From Candidatus Aeolococcus gillhamiae (GTDB lineage Bacteria > Chloroflexota > Dormibacteria > Aeolococcales > Aeolococcaceae): a DNA stretch of 38,602 nt. The position numbers and the translations under genes are program-made. Shown piece by piece: positions 15,821 through 22,828 of the stretch. The stretch is taken from contig QHBU01000093.1 of assembly GCA_003244045.1 (NCBI GenBank), positions 1-38,602 of the forward strand. Reading direction: 5' to 3'. Position 1 is the first letter of the stretch. Each line of letters opens with the position of its first letter. The notes under the pieces were generated by a model, which saw only the letters and a program-made list of their open reading frames with translations, was not told the origin of the DNA and did no database searches.

Positions 15821-17076
15821 ATGAGCACACCACCCTTGCGCACGTTGAAGACGTCGACCACCGGCTGCTTGATGTCGAGGCCGGCGTAGCGCTTGTGGGG
15901 CGCGCCGATGATCACCAGGTCGACGGAGTCGATCAGGTCCTCCTGCGACACCAGGTCGGGGTCGACCTTGACGTAGGGATCCGCGCACACCACGTTCTTG
16001 GCCTTGAACGCGAGGATGCGCTTCAGCTTGTACGCCAGCGAGGAGCGGATGTCGTCGGACTCTCCCTTGAACGCTGTGCCCAGGATTCCCACCGACATCG
16101 AGGCGAGGTCGAAGCGGCGTTCCAGGCGTGCCACTACGTACAGCGGCATCCCCTCGTTGATCATCATGCTGGTGTGACCGAGGGTGAACTGGTTGTTGTT
16201 GAAGGCGGCCAGCTGCATGGTGTCCTTGAAGAGGCACGGCCCGGCCGCGAACCCAGGGCCGGGCATGTCGGCGGCACGTGGATAGTCGGTCACCAGCGCG
16301 TGGCGAATGCGCTCGAAATCGAGACCGAAGTCGTTGGCCATCATGTAGAGCTGGTTGGCCGCCGCGAACCGGATGTACCGCCACGTGTTGGTGAACAGCT
16401 TGGCGAGCTCCGCCTCCTCGGGCTGCAGCTCGATGAGCTGCGGCGCCAGGCGCGAGAACAGGCGGCGCGCCGCCGCCATCCCCTCCGGGGTGCGCGCCGA
16501 GATGATCTGGGGCAGCTCGTGCAGCTCGACCATCGAGCGTCCCTGGGCGATGCGCTCGGGACAGAAGCAGACGAGGTTGTGCAGCCCGCGGTCGGCGAGA
16601 TAGCGCTCGACGAGCGCGGTGACGCCGGGATAGATGGTGCTGCGCAGCACCACCACCTGGCCGCCGCGCCCGAGGTGATCCGCGAACTGGGCGATCGCCT
16701 TGACGACGGCGTTGGGGTTGGGGTTGAGGTGCTCGTCGACCGGGGTGCCGATGACCACCACCACGTACTCGGCGGTGGCGATCACCGCGGGCTCGGTGGT
16801 CGCCGTCAGCATCGAGCCGGCGCGAAGCTGCGCGAGCGGCTCCTGCGCGCCGTCCTCGTCGAACGGCAGGCGACCAGCGTTGACGGTGTCGACGGCGGCC
16901 TGGTTGGTGTCGAACAGCACCACGCGCATGCCCTGCTGGCCGAGCGCGATGCCGAGCGGCAGGCCGACGTGGCCGCAGCCGCCCACCACGACGACGTCGG
17001 CGTCGAAGCGCGAACCCGCAGTCGCCTGGGCAGCCTCCGACGGCATACGAAGCGAGGGCGAGGTGTTGGTGGACAT
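15817..17076 (-). CDS. UDP/GDP-sugar 6-dehydrogenase (WecC/UDP-ManNAcA dehydrogenase-like)
   Basis: A 419-aa NAD-dependent enzyme that oxidises C6 of a nucleotide sugar to a uronate. It has the Rossmann motif VVVVGGCGHVGLPLG near residue 30, the family stretches VVVLRSTIYPGVT and FCPERIAQG, the Lys-Asn region LAKLFTNTWRYI, the catalytic Cys in GPGFAAGPCLFKDTM and a C-terminal UDP-binding domain with GILGTAFKGESDDIRSS. I chose ATG 17076: GTGAGG lies nine nt upstream as a ribosome site; GTG 17091 adds five residues. A TACGAT box at 17133-17128 could be its -10. It is the first gene of the operon. Confidence 0.9.
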   Translation of the reverse strand: MSTNTSPSLRMPSEAAQATAGSRFDADVVVVGGCGHVGLPLGIALGQQGMRVVLFDTNQAAVDTVNAGRLPFDEDGAQEPLAQLRAGSMLTATTEPAVIATAEYVVVVIGTPVDEHLNPNPNAVVKAIAQFADHLGRGGQVVVLRSTIYPGVTALVERYLADRGLHNLVCFCPERIAQGRSMVELHELPQIISARTPEGMAAARRLFSRLAPQLIELQPEEAELAKLFTNTWRYIRFAAANQLYMMANDFGLDFERIRHALVTDYPRAADMPGPGFAAGPCLFKDTMQLAAFNNNQFTLGHTSMMINEGMPLYVVARLERRFDLASMSVGILGTAFKGESDDIRSSLAYKLKRILAFKAKNVVCADPYVKVDPDLVSQEDLIDSVDLVIIGAPHKRYAGLDIKQPVVDVFNVRKGGVLI

Positions 17077-17114
17077 CGGCAGCAGCCTCACATGGGAAGG
17101 GGAGATGCCCCAAC

Positions 17115-17996
17115 TTGACCCGGCCGAATCGTAGCTGGTGGCGGGTTCTCGACGAACGCAGCGACGCCGGCGGACGCGCCAAGTCGTGGCTGTTCCTCAC
17201 CCATCCGGGGCCATCGCTGCTGGTCACCGTGCTGCTTGTCGCCGCCGCCGGACTGCTGACGCGACAGCTGCCACCGGCGCGGATCGCCATCGGCCTGACG
17301 CTGATGATGCTGCCCGCGCAGCTGGCCATCGGGGCGCTCAACGACTGGGCCGACGTCGAGCTCGACAGGGCCGCCAAGCCGTTCAAGCCGATCCCGCGCG
17401 GAATCGTGCCCCGCCGCGCCGCGCTCGCCTTCGCGCTGGCGGGCTTTGCGGTGTCGCTGGCGACTGCGGCCTGGTTCGGCCCGCGCGTGCTCGGCGTCGA
17501 CGTGCTCGCCGTGCTCGCCGGGGCCAGCTACGACCTCGGCCTGAAGCGCACCCCCGCAGCCCTGCTCGCCTACTGGGCCGGCTTCGTGGCGGTGCCGCTG
17601 CTGGCGATGGTGACCATCGGCAACACCCATGGCGCTCTGGAGGTCATCCCGCTGGCCGGGCTGGTGGCGCTGGCATTGGAGATCGCCAACGGGCTTCCCG
17701 ACGTCGAAGGAGACCGTCGCGGCGGCTCGCGCACACTGCCGGTGGCGCTCGGGGTGGCCAGGTCGCGCTGGGTGATGGGCCTGGCGCTGACAGCCGGCGC
17801 CGTCTATGTTGTCGCCAACCGGGGGCGACTCGGCCAGAGCAACCTGGCCCTGGTCGCCGCTGGGCTGATCGGCGCCGGCGCGGTGGTGCCCCTGCTACCA
17901 CGCGGCGCCCCGCGGATCGCGTTCCCGTTGCTGGCCCTGCTCGAGGCCGCGGCCACGGTCAGCTGGCTGGCGGCCTTGCCTCCAGCGTCCGCCTGA
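17115..17996 (+). CDS. UbiA-family prenyltransferase
   Basis: A 293-aa membrane protein with about eight helices. The first Asp-rich motif is ALNDWADVELDR (NDxxDxxxD) and the second ANGLPDVEGDRRGG (DxxxD), the metal and prenyl-diphosphate sites of the UbiA superfamily. The family attaches prenyl chains to quinone precursors, haem, chlorin or phospho-sugar acceptors. The TTG start at 17115 is 10 nt after the purine run GGGAAGGGGAG. Its 3' end overlaps the convergent macrodomain gene by 38 nt, so its C-terminal ~12 codons double as antisense coding sequence. The adjacent, divergent sugar operon makes a glycolipid substrate possible. Confidence 0.88.
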   Translation: MTRPNRSWWRVLDERSDAGGRAKSWLFLTHPGPSLLVTVLLVAAAGLLTRQLPPARIAIGLTLMMLPAQLAIGALNDWADVELDRAAKPFKPIPRGIVPRRAALAFALAGFAVSLATAAWFGPRVLGVDVLAVLAGASYDLGLKRTPAALLAYWAGFVAVPLLAMVTIGNTHGALEVIPLAGLVALALEIANGLPDVEGDRRGGSRTLPVALGVARSRWVMGLALTAGAVYVVANRGRLGQSNLALVAAGLIGAGAVVPLLPRGAPRIAFPLLALLEAAATVSWLAALPPASA

Positions 17997-18510
17997 ACAC
18001 GGCCAGGTCCGGCTCGCTGAAGAGCACGAAGGTGATCAGCTCCAGGGACGTGTTCGGCGCCGCCAGCGCTGACAGCGCCTCCTCGATCGCGATCGGTGCC
18101 GCCGCCTCTATGGGGAAGCCGTAGATGCCGGTGCTGATCGAGGGGCACGTCACGCTGGCGCAGCCGTGCTCCGTGGCCAGCGCGAAGGCGTTGCGGTACG
18201 CGGAGCGGAGCTTCTCGGGCTCGCCGTGCTCGCCGTCCCGCCAGCGCGGACCGACGGCGTGGATGACGTGGCGCGCGTCCAGTCGTCCCGCGCCGGTGAT
18301 CACCGCGCCGCCGGTAGGGCAGCCGTCGTAGCGCTCGCGCAGCTCCGCCATCAACGAGGGACCGGCGGCGCGGTGGATGGCGCCGTCGACGCCGCCACCC
18401 CCGGCGAGGTGCTGGTTGGCGGCGTTGACCACCGCGTCAGCGGCGACGGTGGTGATGTCGGCGCGGATGGCGTGCACCCCGCCGGGGGACGCGGTCCTCG
18501 GTTCGCTCAT
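17959..18510 (-). CDS. Macrodomain protein (ADP-ribose-binding; probable O-acetyl-ADP-ribose deacetylase type)
   Basis: A 183-aa stand-alone macrodomain. VNAANQHLAGGGGVDGAIHRAAG is the typical ADP-ribose/diphosphate loop with the catalytic-site Asn and Asp of MacroD/YmdB-type proteins, followed by GGAVITGAGRL, VIHAVGPRW and PSISTGIYGFPIEAAAP (the second loop). Such enzymes remove ADP-ribose or acetyl-ADP-ribose groups. The chosen start is ATG 18510, seven bases after a TACGCT box, with only 12 bp to the divergent aminopeptidase start. The 3' end overlaps the UbiA gene by 38 nt. Confidence 0.92.
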   Translation of the reverse strand: MSEPRTASPGGVHAIRADITTVAADAVVNAANQHLAGGGGVDGAIHRAAGPSLMAELRERYDGCPTGGAVITGAGRLDARHVIHAVGPRWRDGEHGEPEKLRSAYRNAFALATEHGCASVTCPSISTGIYGFPIEAAAPIAIEEALSALAAPNTSLELITFVLFSEPDLAVFRRTLEARPPAS

Positions 18511-18522
18511 TACAGTGAGCGT
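18511..18522. promoter_or_regulatory. Interlocked divergent leaderless promoters (12-bp intergenic region)
   Basis: Rightward: TACAGT (18511-18516), six bases, then ATG 18523 of the aminopeptidase. Leftward: TACGCT (read 18523-18518), seven bases, then ATG 18510 of the macrodomain gene. Each -10 box therefore borders on or touches the other gene's start codon. There is no room for a Shine-Dalgarno sequence in either direction. Confidence 0.5.
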
Positions 18523-20013
18523 ATGGTCAACGACGATCCCGACGCCACCGAGGTCTCCGACGCCCCGGACGTCTCCGCAGAGAACCCCGAGAGCGAGAAC
18601 TGGATCTGGGTCGGCCGGCATCGGCCGCCGGTGCCGCGCGCGCTCATGGAGCTGATGTCGCAGGGCTGGGCTGAGCGCGGCGGGGCACCCGTCACCCGGC
18701 ACCCGGCGGCGGACCATTTCGAGGCCCGGCGCACCACGCTGTCGGAGCGGTTCGCCGGCCGGACCGTCGTGGTTCCCACGGGGCCGCCGAAGGTGCGCTC
18801 CAACGACACCGACTATCGCTTCCGCCCCGGCACCGACTTCTTCTGGCTCACCGGGGAGACGGAGTCCGACGCCGTGCTGATCATGGAGCCGGACGGCGAC
18901 GGTCATCACGCCACCCTCTACGTCGAGCCGCCCAGCGACCGTTCCAGCCACGAGTTCTTCACCGATGCGCGCTACGGCGAGTTCTGGATCGGCCCGCGCA
19001 TGGACCTGGCCGGCCTCTCCGAACACCTTGGCGTCGCCACCGCGCCACTCAGCGAGCTGCACGCCAAGCTGGATCGCCTCGCCACTCCCGACACCATCAC
19101 CGTGCGCGGCATGGATCCGCGCATCGATGGGGCTTTGGCCGAGAACGACGCCGACGACGAGCTGATCACCACCCTCTCGGAGATGCGCCTGGTCAAGGAC
19201 GACTTTGAGGTGGCCATGCTGCAGCAGGCCGTGGACTCCACGGTCCGCGGCTTCGAGGACGTCGTCAAGGCGCTCCCCGACGCCATGGAGTCGGGCGAAC
19301 GAGTGGTCGAGGGCGTGTTCAACGCGCGCGCCCGGCTCGAGGGCAACGACACCGGCTACAACACCATCGCGGCGTCGGGCGCGCACGCCACCGTGCTGCA
19401 CTGGGGACGCAACGACGGCGAGGTCACCTACGGTGACCTGCTGCTCCTCGACGCGGGCGTCGAGTGCCGCCAGCTGTACACCGCCGACGTCACCCGCACC
19501 GTGCCGGTGTCAGGGAAGTTCACGCCCGAGCAGCGCGAGGTGTACGAGATCGTGCTCGCCGCCCAGAGCGCGGCGATGGACGAGGTGAAGCCGGGCGCGC
19601 CGTTCCTGGCCCCGCACCGCGCGGCGATGCGGGTGCTCGCGCAGGGACTGCACCGCCTCGGGATCCTCACTGTCGAGCCTGAGGTGGCGGTGCGGCGCGA
19701 CCAGCAGCTGCACCGCCGCTGGACCATGCACGGCACCAGCCACATGCTCGGCCTCGATGTGCACGACTGCAACAACGCGCGCGACGAGGAGTACCACGGC
19801 GAGCTCAAGCCCGGCTACGTGCTAACCATCGAACCGGGCCTGTACTTCCAGCCGGACGACCTCACCGTTCCCGAGCGCTACCGCGGCATGGGGGTGCGCA
19901 TCGAGGATGACGTGCTGGTGACCGAGGACGGCCATCGCAACCTCTCCGAGGCGCTGCCGCGCGACCCCGACGAGGTCGAGGCCTGGATGGCCCGCCTCTC
20001 AGCCGATCACTGA
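18523..20013 (+). CDS. Aminopeptidase P family protein (Xaa-Pro peptidase, M24)
   Basis: A 496-aa protein. The N-terminal 'creatinase' domain (about 65-200) has TDYRFRPGTDFFWLTGE. The pita-bread catalytic domain holds the five metal ligands: Asp in LLLLDAGVE, Asp in YTADVTRT, His in GTSHMLGLDVHD, Glu in TIEPGLYF and Glu in GVRIEDDVLVTEDG. It removes an N-terminal residue preceding proline with two divalent metals. Length and layout match AMPP-type enzymes of actinobacteria and E. coli PepP. The acidic N-terminal 40 residues (DDPDATEVSDAPDVS...) are an unstructured extension. Its stop is 7 nt before the stop of the convergent cytochrome gene. Confidence 0.93.
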   Translation: MVNDDPDATEVSDAPDVSAENPESENWIWVGRHRPPVPRALMELMSQGWAERGGAPVTRHPAADHFEARRTTLSERFAGRTVVVPTGPPKVRSNDTDYRFRPGTDFFWLTGETESDAVLIMEPDGDGHHATLYVEPPSDRSSHEFFTDARYGEFWIGPRMDLAGLSEHLGVATAPLSELHAKLDRLATPDTITVRGMDPRIDGALAENDADDELITTLSEMRLVKDDFEVAMLQQAVDSTVRGFEDVVKALPDAMESGERVVEGVFNARARLEGNDTGYNTIAASGAHATVLHWGRNDGEVTYGDLLLLDAGVECRQLYTADVTRTVPVSGKFTPEQREVYEIVLAAQSAAMDEVKPGAPFLAPHRAAMRVLAQGLHRLGILTVEPEVAVRRDQQLHRRWTMHGTSHMLGLDVHDCNNARDEEYHGELKPGYVLTIEPGLYFQPDDLTVPERYRGMGVRIEDDVLVTEDGHRNLSEALPRDPDEVEAWMARLSADH

Positions 20014-20020
20014 CCCGGCG

Positions 20021-20977
20021 CTACGTCCGCCCGGCGCGTTGCTCCGCGTAGAAGCGGCGCCAGATCAGCCGGTGCACCGGTATCCAGCGGGGGATGCTGC
20101 GCAGCCCCGGGATGAAGGGCAGGAACACCAGCGCCAGGCTGAGCACGCCCATGGTCAACACCACCAGCAGGTCGACGTTGGCCGACGTGCTGTACGGCGG
20201 GATCTGGTACCACATCTGGAACAGCCAGAGCCACGCCTGGCCGGGGTAGCGTCCGGTCTCGTTCATCACGCCCCACTGGTTGCCCAACAGGTGCTGGTCC
20301 TTGGCAAGCCCCGACAGGTGCGCGCCGTCGCCCATGAACAGCAGCGGAGCCGTGTAGTCGGTCTGGTAGAAGGTGCCTGCGCTGGAGAGCAGGAGGCCAT
20401 CGAGGCCGCCGCTCTGCGCCACCATGAGCTCGCCGCTCATGAGCATCGGGACCGGACCGTCATCGCCCGCGGGGACTGTCACCTTGGTGCCATCGGTGGT
20501 GGCGGTGCCGAGCGCGGTCGTGTACGCGGTGAGCCACGCTGTCTGCTTGTCGGAGCTGGCTCCGTTGAACGCAGTCAGGGCGGCCGCGAGCGCGGCGTCG
20601 CTTGCCGACGCCGTCTTGAGCGGGTTGAGCACGAACTGGTTGACGCTGTCCACCGGTTGGTGGACGCCGAGCCACTCCTGGGGATGCAGCACCCACCAGC
20701 TCTGGATCGAGGCGGTGCCGGTGTTGTACGGCGGCCCGTACGCCGCGCTGAGGCTGGCCCCGGCAAGCTCGTTGGTGGCCGTGGTCACGAAGTCGACCGG
20801 GTCCTCCTGCGCCCAGCGCTGGATGGTGTCGGCCTTGACGTCGGGCGACGACAGAACCACCGACAGTCCCACCACCACGACGGTGACCACGGCCATGGCG
20901 ACGGCCAGCTCCTTGAGCAGGTCGTAGCGGACTGTGCGGAAGCGTTCGGGGTCGGGACCGGGGGCGCGCCGCCTCAT
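20021..20977 (-). CDS. Cytochrome b-associated membrane protein with a large exoplasmic domain (probable bc/b6-type complex partner)
   Basis: A 318-aa protein with one helix near the N-terminus (LAVAMAVVTVVVVGLSVV) and one near the C-terminus (VVLTMGVLSLALVFLPFIP), with about 220 residues between, expected outside the membrane. The C-terminal PVHRLIWRRFY resembles the end of cytochrome b C-terminal or subunit IV proteins. I find no PEWY motif, no cysteine and no CxxCH, so it is not a canonical subunit IV, Rieske protein or cytochrome c. The ATG overlaps the stop of the cytochrome b gene by 4 nt, so it is translated together with it and probably belongs to the same complex. Its function is inferred only from this position. 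Confidence 0.55.
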   Translation of the reverse strand: MRRRAPGPDPERFRTVRYDLLKELAVAMAVVTVVVVGLSVVLSSPDVKADTIQRWAQEDPVDFVTTATNELAGASLSAAYGPPYNTGTASIQSWWVLHPQEWLGVHQPVDSVNQFVLNPLKTASASDAALAAALTAFNGASSDKQTAWLTAYTTALGTATTDGTKVTVPAGDDGPVPMLMSGELMVAQSGGLDGLLLSSAGTFYQTDYTAPLLFMGDGAHLSGLAKDQHLLGNQWGVMNETGRYPGQAWLWLFQMWYQIPPYSTSANVDLLVVLTMGVLSLALVFLPFIPGLRSIPRWIPVHRLIWRRFYAEQRAGRT

Positions 20978-21684
20978 GTCGACGCGGCCGTGCCGCTCTC
21001 AACAAGATCCGCGTCCGTGGCTCCGATGGGTGCCACGACGCCGCGCAGGCGCACCTGGATGACGTGGAGAATCACCAGCAGGGTGACCGCGATGGGCAGC
21101 AGCATCACGTGCAAGCCGTACATCTGGCCGAAGTTCAGTGGGTTGAAGAAGGCGCCGGCCCCGGTTGCGTTGATGGCGTCCTTGGCATTGACCGCGATCC
21201 ACTGCGCGTCGAGGTTCTGCTGTGCGATGTACCCCGTGAACGCGGTGATGATGCTGACCAGGAAGATGACTGCTCCGATCATCCAGGTGGGGGCCCGACC
21301 GTCGCGCCAGCCGGCTGCCCAGAACTGGCCCCACAGGTGCAGCACCATGAAGATGAAGAACAGCTGGATGCTCCAGAAGTGCAGGCTGTTGACGAATCGC
21401 CCGGTGGCCGACACGTGCCACCATTGCGGCCCGAAGAAGGCCAGCACGACGCCGCTGATGACCACCCAGGCGAGCGCCGCAATGGTCACCACGCCGAACA
21501 CATACACCCACGAGCCGATGTAGTACGGCTGCCGGGTCGGGAGCAGCTTGGTGATGGGCAGGCGGCGTTGCAGCCAGCCGGCCGCGGCGCCGGTCCAGCC
21601 TCCTGACCCTGCGACGGGCGCGGATGGCAGTGGTGCGGGCAGCTCAGGTTCCGAACTCGTCGGTGGACGCCCGGCGACGGTCAT
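20974..21684 (-). CDS. Cytochrome b N-terminal domain protein (cytochrome b6-type)
   Basis: A 236-aa di-haem membrane protein. Four helices are visible, starting at about residues 57, 99, 134 and 187. The haem ligands are paired histidines His102 and His116 (13 residues between, in SLHFWSIQLFFIFMVLHLWG) and His192 and His207 (14 between, in YGLHVMLLPIAVTLLVILH). The extra residue in the second pair is characteristic of b6 rather than mitochondrial-type cytochrome b. The N-terminal ~35 residues are a Pro/Ala-rich tail. ATG 21684 overlaps the stop of the small membrane protein by 4 nt. It would be the quinol-oxidising core of a split bc-type complex, but no Rieske or cytochrome c gene is next to it. 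Confidence 0.88.
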   Translation of the reverse strand: MTVAGRPPTSSEPELPAPLPSAPVAGSGGWTGAAAGWLQRRLPITKLLPTRQPYYIGSWVYVFGVVTIAALAWVVISGVVLAFFGPQWWHVSATGRFVNSLHFWSIQLFFIFMVLHLWGQFWAAGWRDGRAPTWMIGAVIFLVSIITAFTGYIAQQNLDAQWIAVNAKDAINATGAGAFFNPLNFGQMYGLHVMLLPIAVTLLVILHVIQVRLRGVVAPIGATDADLVESGTAAST

Positions 21685-21839
21685 TGCTTGGTCGCGTCCT
21701 TGCCGTGCGCACCACCGTGGCCGGGGAATGGAAGCACCAGAGCGAGCACGAAGAGGAAAAGCATCACCCCGATGACCACCAGGTTCGGCAGCGAGATCTG
21801 GATGAATCCCCACTGAAAATAGGGAGCGGGCGCGTCCAT
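21681..21839 (-). CDS. Small single-span membrane protein of the cytochrome b module (52 aa)
   Basis: ATG 21839 is preceded by GAGGAGG with 4 nt spacing, an excellent ribosome site. The product is 52 aa: a short exposed start (MDAPAPYFQWGFIQIS), one hydrophobic helix (LPNLVVIGVMLFLFVLALVL) and a His/Gly/Lys tail. The gene overlaps the cytochrome b start as ATGA, so it is the first gene of the three-gene operon. I do not recognise a named family; small one-helix subunits are common in bc and b6f complexes (PetG, PetL and so on), and that role is an inference from context. Confidence 0.75.
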   Translation of the reverse strand: MDAPAPYFQWGFIQISLPNLVVIGVMLFLFVLALVLPFPGHGGAHGKDATKQ

Positions 21840-21869
21840 GGACCCTCCTCGACAGGCTGGGCGGACGCG

Positions 21870-21882
21870 GGTGCCTGGCACC
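21870..21882. repeat. 13-bp perfect palindrome upstream of the cytochrome b operon
   Basis: GGTGCC, a central T and GGCACC. It lies about 31-43 nt upstream of the small membrane protein start (minus strand), so it could be an operator, or part of the transcript end of the BrkB operon. Confidence 0.4.
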
Positions 21883-21906
21883 TGAGCGTACGGCGGCACT
21901 GGCGGG

Positions 21907-21934
21907 GGCGTCGGCGCGCTGCAGTACCGACGCC
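21907..21934 (-). terminator. Hairpin after the BrkB gene, possible terminator
   Basis: GGCGTCGG and CCGACGCC are perfect 8-bp arms with a 12-nt loop, immediately 3' of the BrkB stop (21940). No T-tract follows, so it would be a high-GC, U-poor type of terminator or simply an RNA-stabilising hairpin. Confidence 0.45.
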
Positions 21935-21939
21935 GTGGT

Positions 21940-22812
21940 CTAGCCGGCTGTCTTGCGCCTCTGCTCTTCGATCGCCTGGTGCGGCTCCTTGTGAGCGCGG
22001 CTCTTGGCCTCGGATGAGGCGAAGATGCCGTCGGCCTTGGGCGTACCGAGCCGGATCTTGTTGAACACGGCGCCGATGAGGATGAACTGACTCATGAAAG
22101 ACAGCCACGTGGCCAGCAGGAAGAACAGCGCGAATTGCTGGCCGTACGTCCCGAAGCCCTTGGAGAGCTTGGCGTACAGCGGGAAGAGCAGTGAGAACAC
22201 CTCGATGAGGACGCCAGCGACGACGGCCCCCTGCCAGATGTCTCCCAGCGAGAAGGTGCGGTTGGGCACCCAGCGGTAGATGATGATCACCAGAGCGATC
22301 AGCACAACCGCCCCGAGCAACGCGCCGAGGATGCCCGCTCCCGGTGACAGCGCCGCCGCGCTGTTGGCGGTGACCGTGAGCAGCACCGCGGCGATGAACA
22401 CCAGCACCATGACCAGGCCCATCAGGCGCTGACGCAGCGTGTCGCGCTGTGAAGTGCCGAAGATCTTGGTGAGCGCGAACTCCATCGACGCGAAGAGGCT
22501 GGTGCCGCTCCAGAGCAGGCCGGCGATCGAGACGATCCCGAGGATGCCGGCGTTGTGCTTGACGCCGTCGAGTGCCGACAGGATCTGCTGGTGCGCGTCG
22601 CTCGGGAACACCGAGACGACCCCGTTGTAGACGTTGGTCTGTACCGCGGGGTCGTTGATGACCAGGCCGACGATGGCGAGGATCCCGAGGATCAGCGGGA
22701 ACATCGCGAGGAACGCGTTGAAGGCCAGACCAGCCGCGTAGTTGCCGCCCTGGGCGCTGCCGTATGCCTGGATCACCTGCACCGGCCGCGATCGGGTCAG
22801 TCGTCTGAGCAT
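21940..22812 (-). CDS. YihY/BrkB-family integral membrane protein
   Basis: A 290-aa protein with about six membrane helices in the arrangement of the YihY/BrkB family (often mis-named ribonuclease BN): an N-terminal amphipathic segment, YAAGLAFNAFLAMFPLILGILAIVG, then WSGTSLFASMEFALTKIFG and the late YRWVPNR and WQGAVVAGVLIEVFSLLFPLYAK. The C-terminal ~40 residues are charged and disordered. The true function of the family is unknown. It is 16 nt after the FabF stop, so probably the last gene of the IMPase-FabI-FabF-BrkB run; a hairpin follows it. Confidence 0.9.
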   Translation of the reverse strand: MLRRLTRSRPVQVIQAYGSAQGGNYAAGLAFNAFLAMFPLILGILAIVGLVINDPAVQTNVYNGVVSVFPSDAHQQILSALDGVKHNAGILGIVSIAGLLWSGTSLFASMEFALTKIFGTSQRDTLRQRLMGLVMVLVFIAAVLLTVTANSAAALSPGAGILGALLGAVVLIALVIIIYRWVPNRTFSLGDIWQGAVVAGVLIEVFSLLFPLYAKLSKGFGTYGQQFALFFLLATWLSFMSQFILIGAVFNKIRLGTPKADGIFASSEAKSRAHKEPHQAIEEQRRKTAG

Positions 22813-22828
22813 CGCGCTCGCTCGCCGG

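Noticed and set aside
15044-17386. 780-aa minus-strand open frame joining parts of three genes
   Set aside because: Only the last 258 codons (from ATG 15820) match a protein family. The upstream part is out of frame with the dehydrogenase and looks like a shadow.
20021-20977. The cytochrome-linked protein as a Rieske protein or cytochrome c
   Set aside because: It has no cysteines and no CxxCH or Rieske motif.
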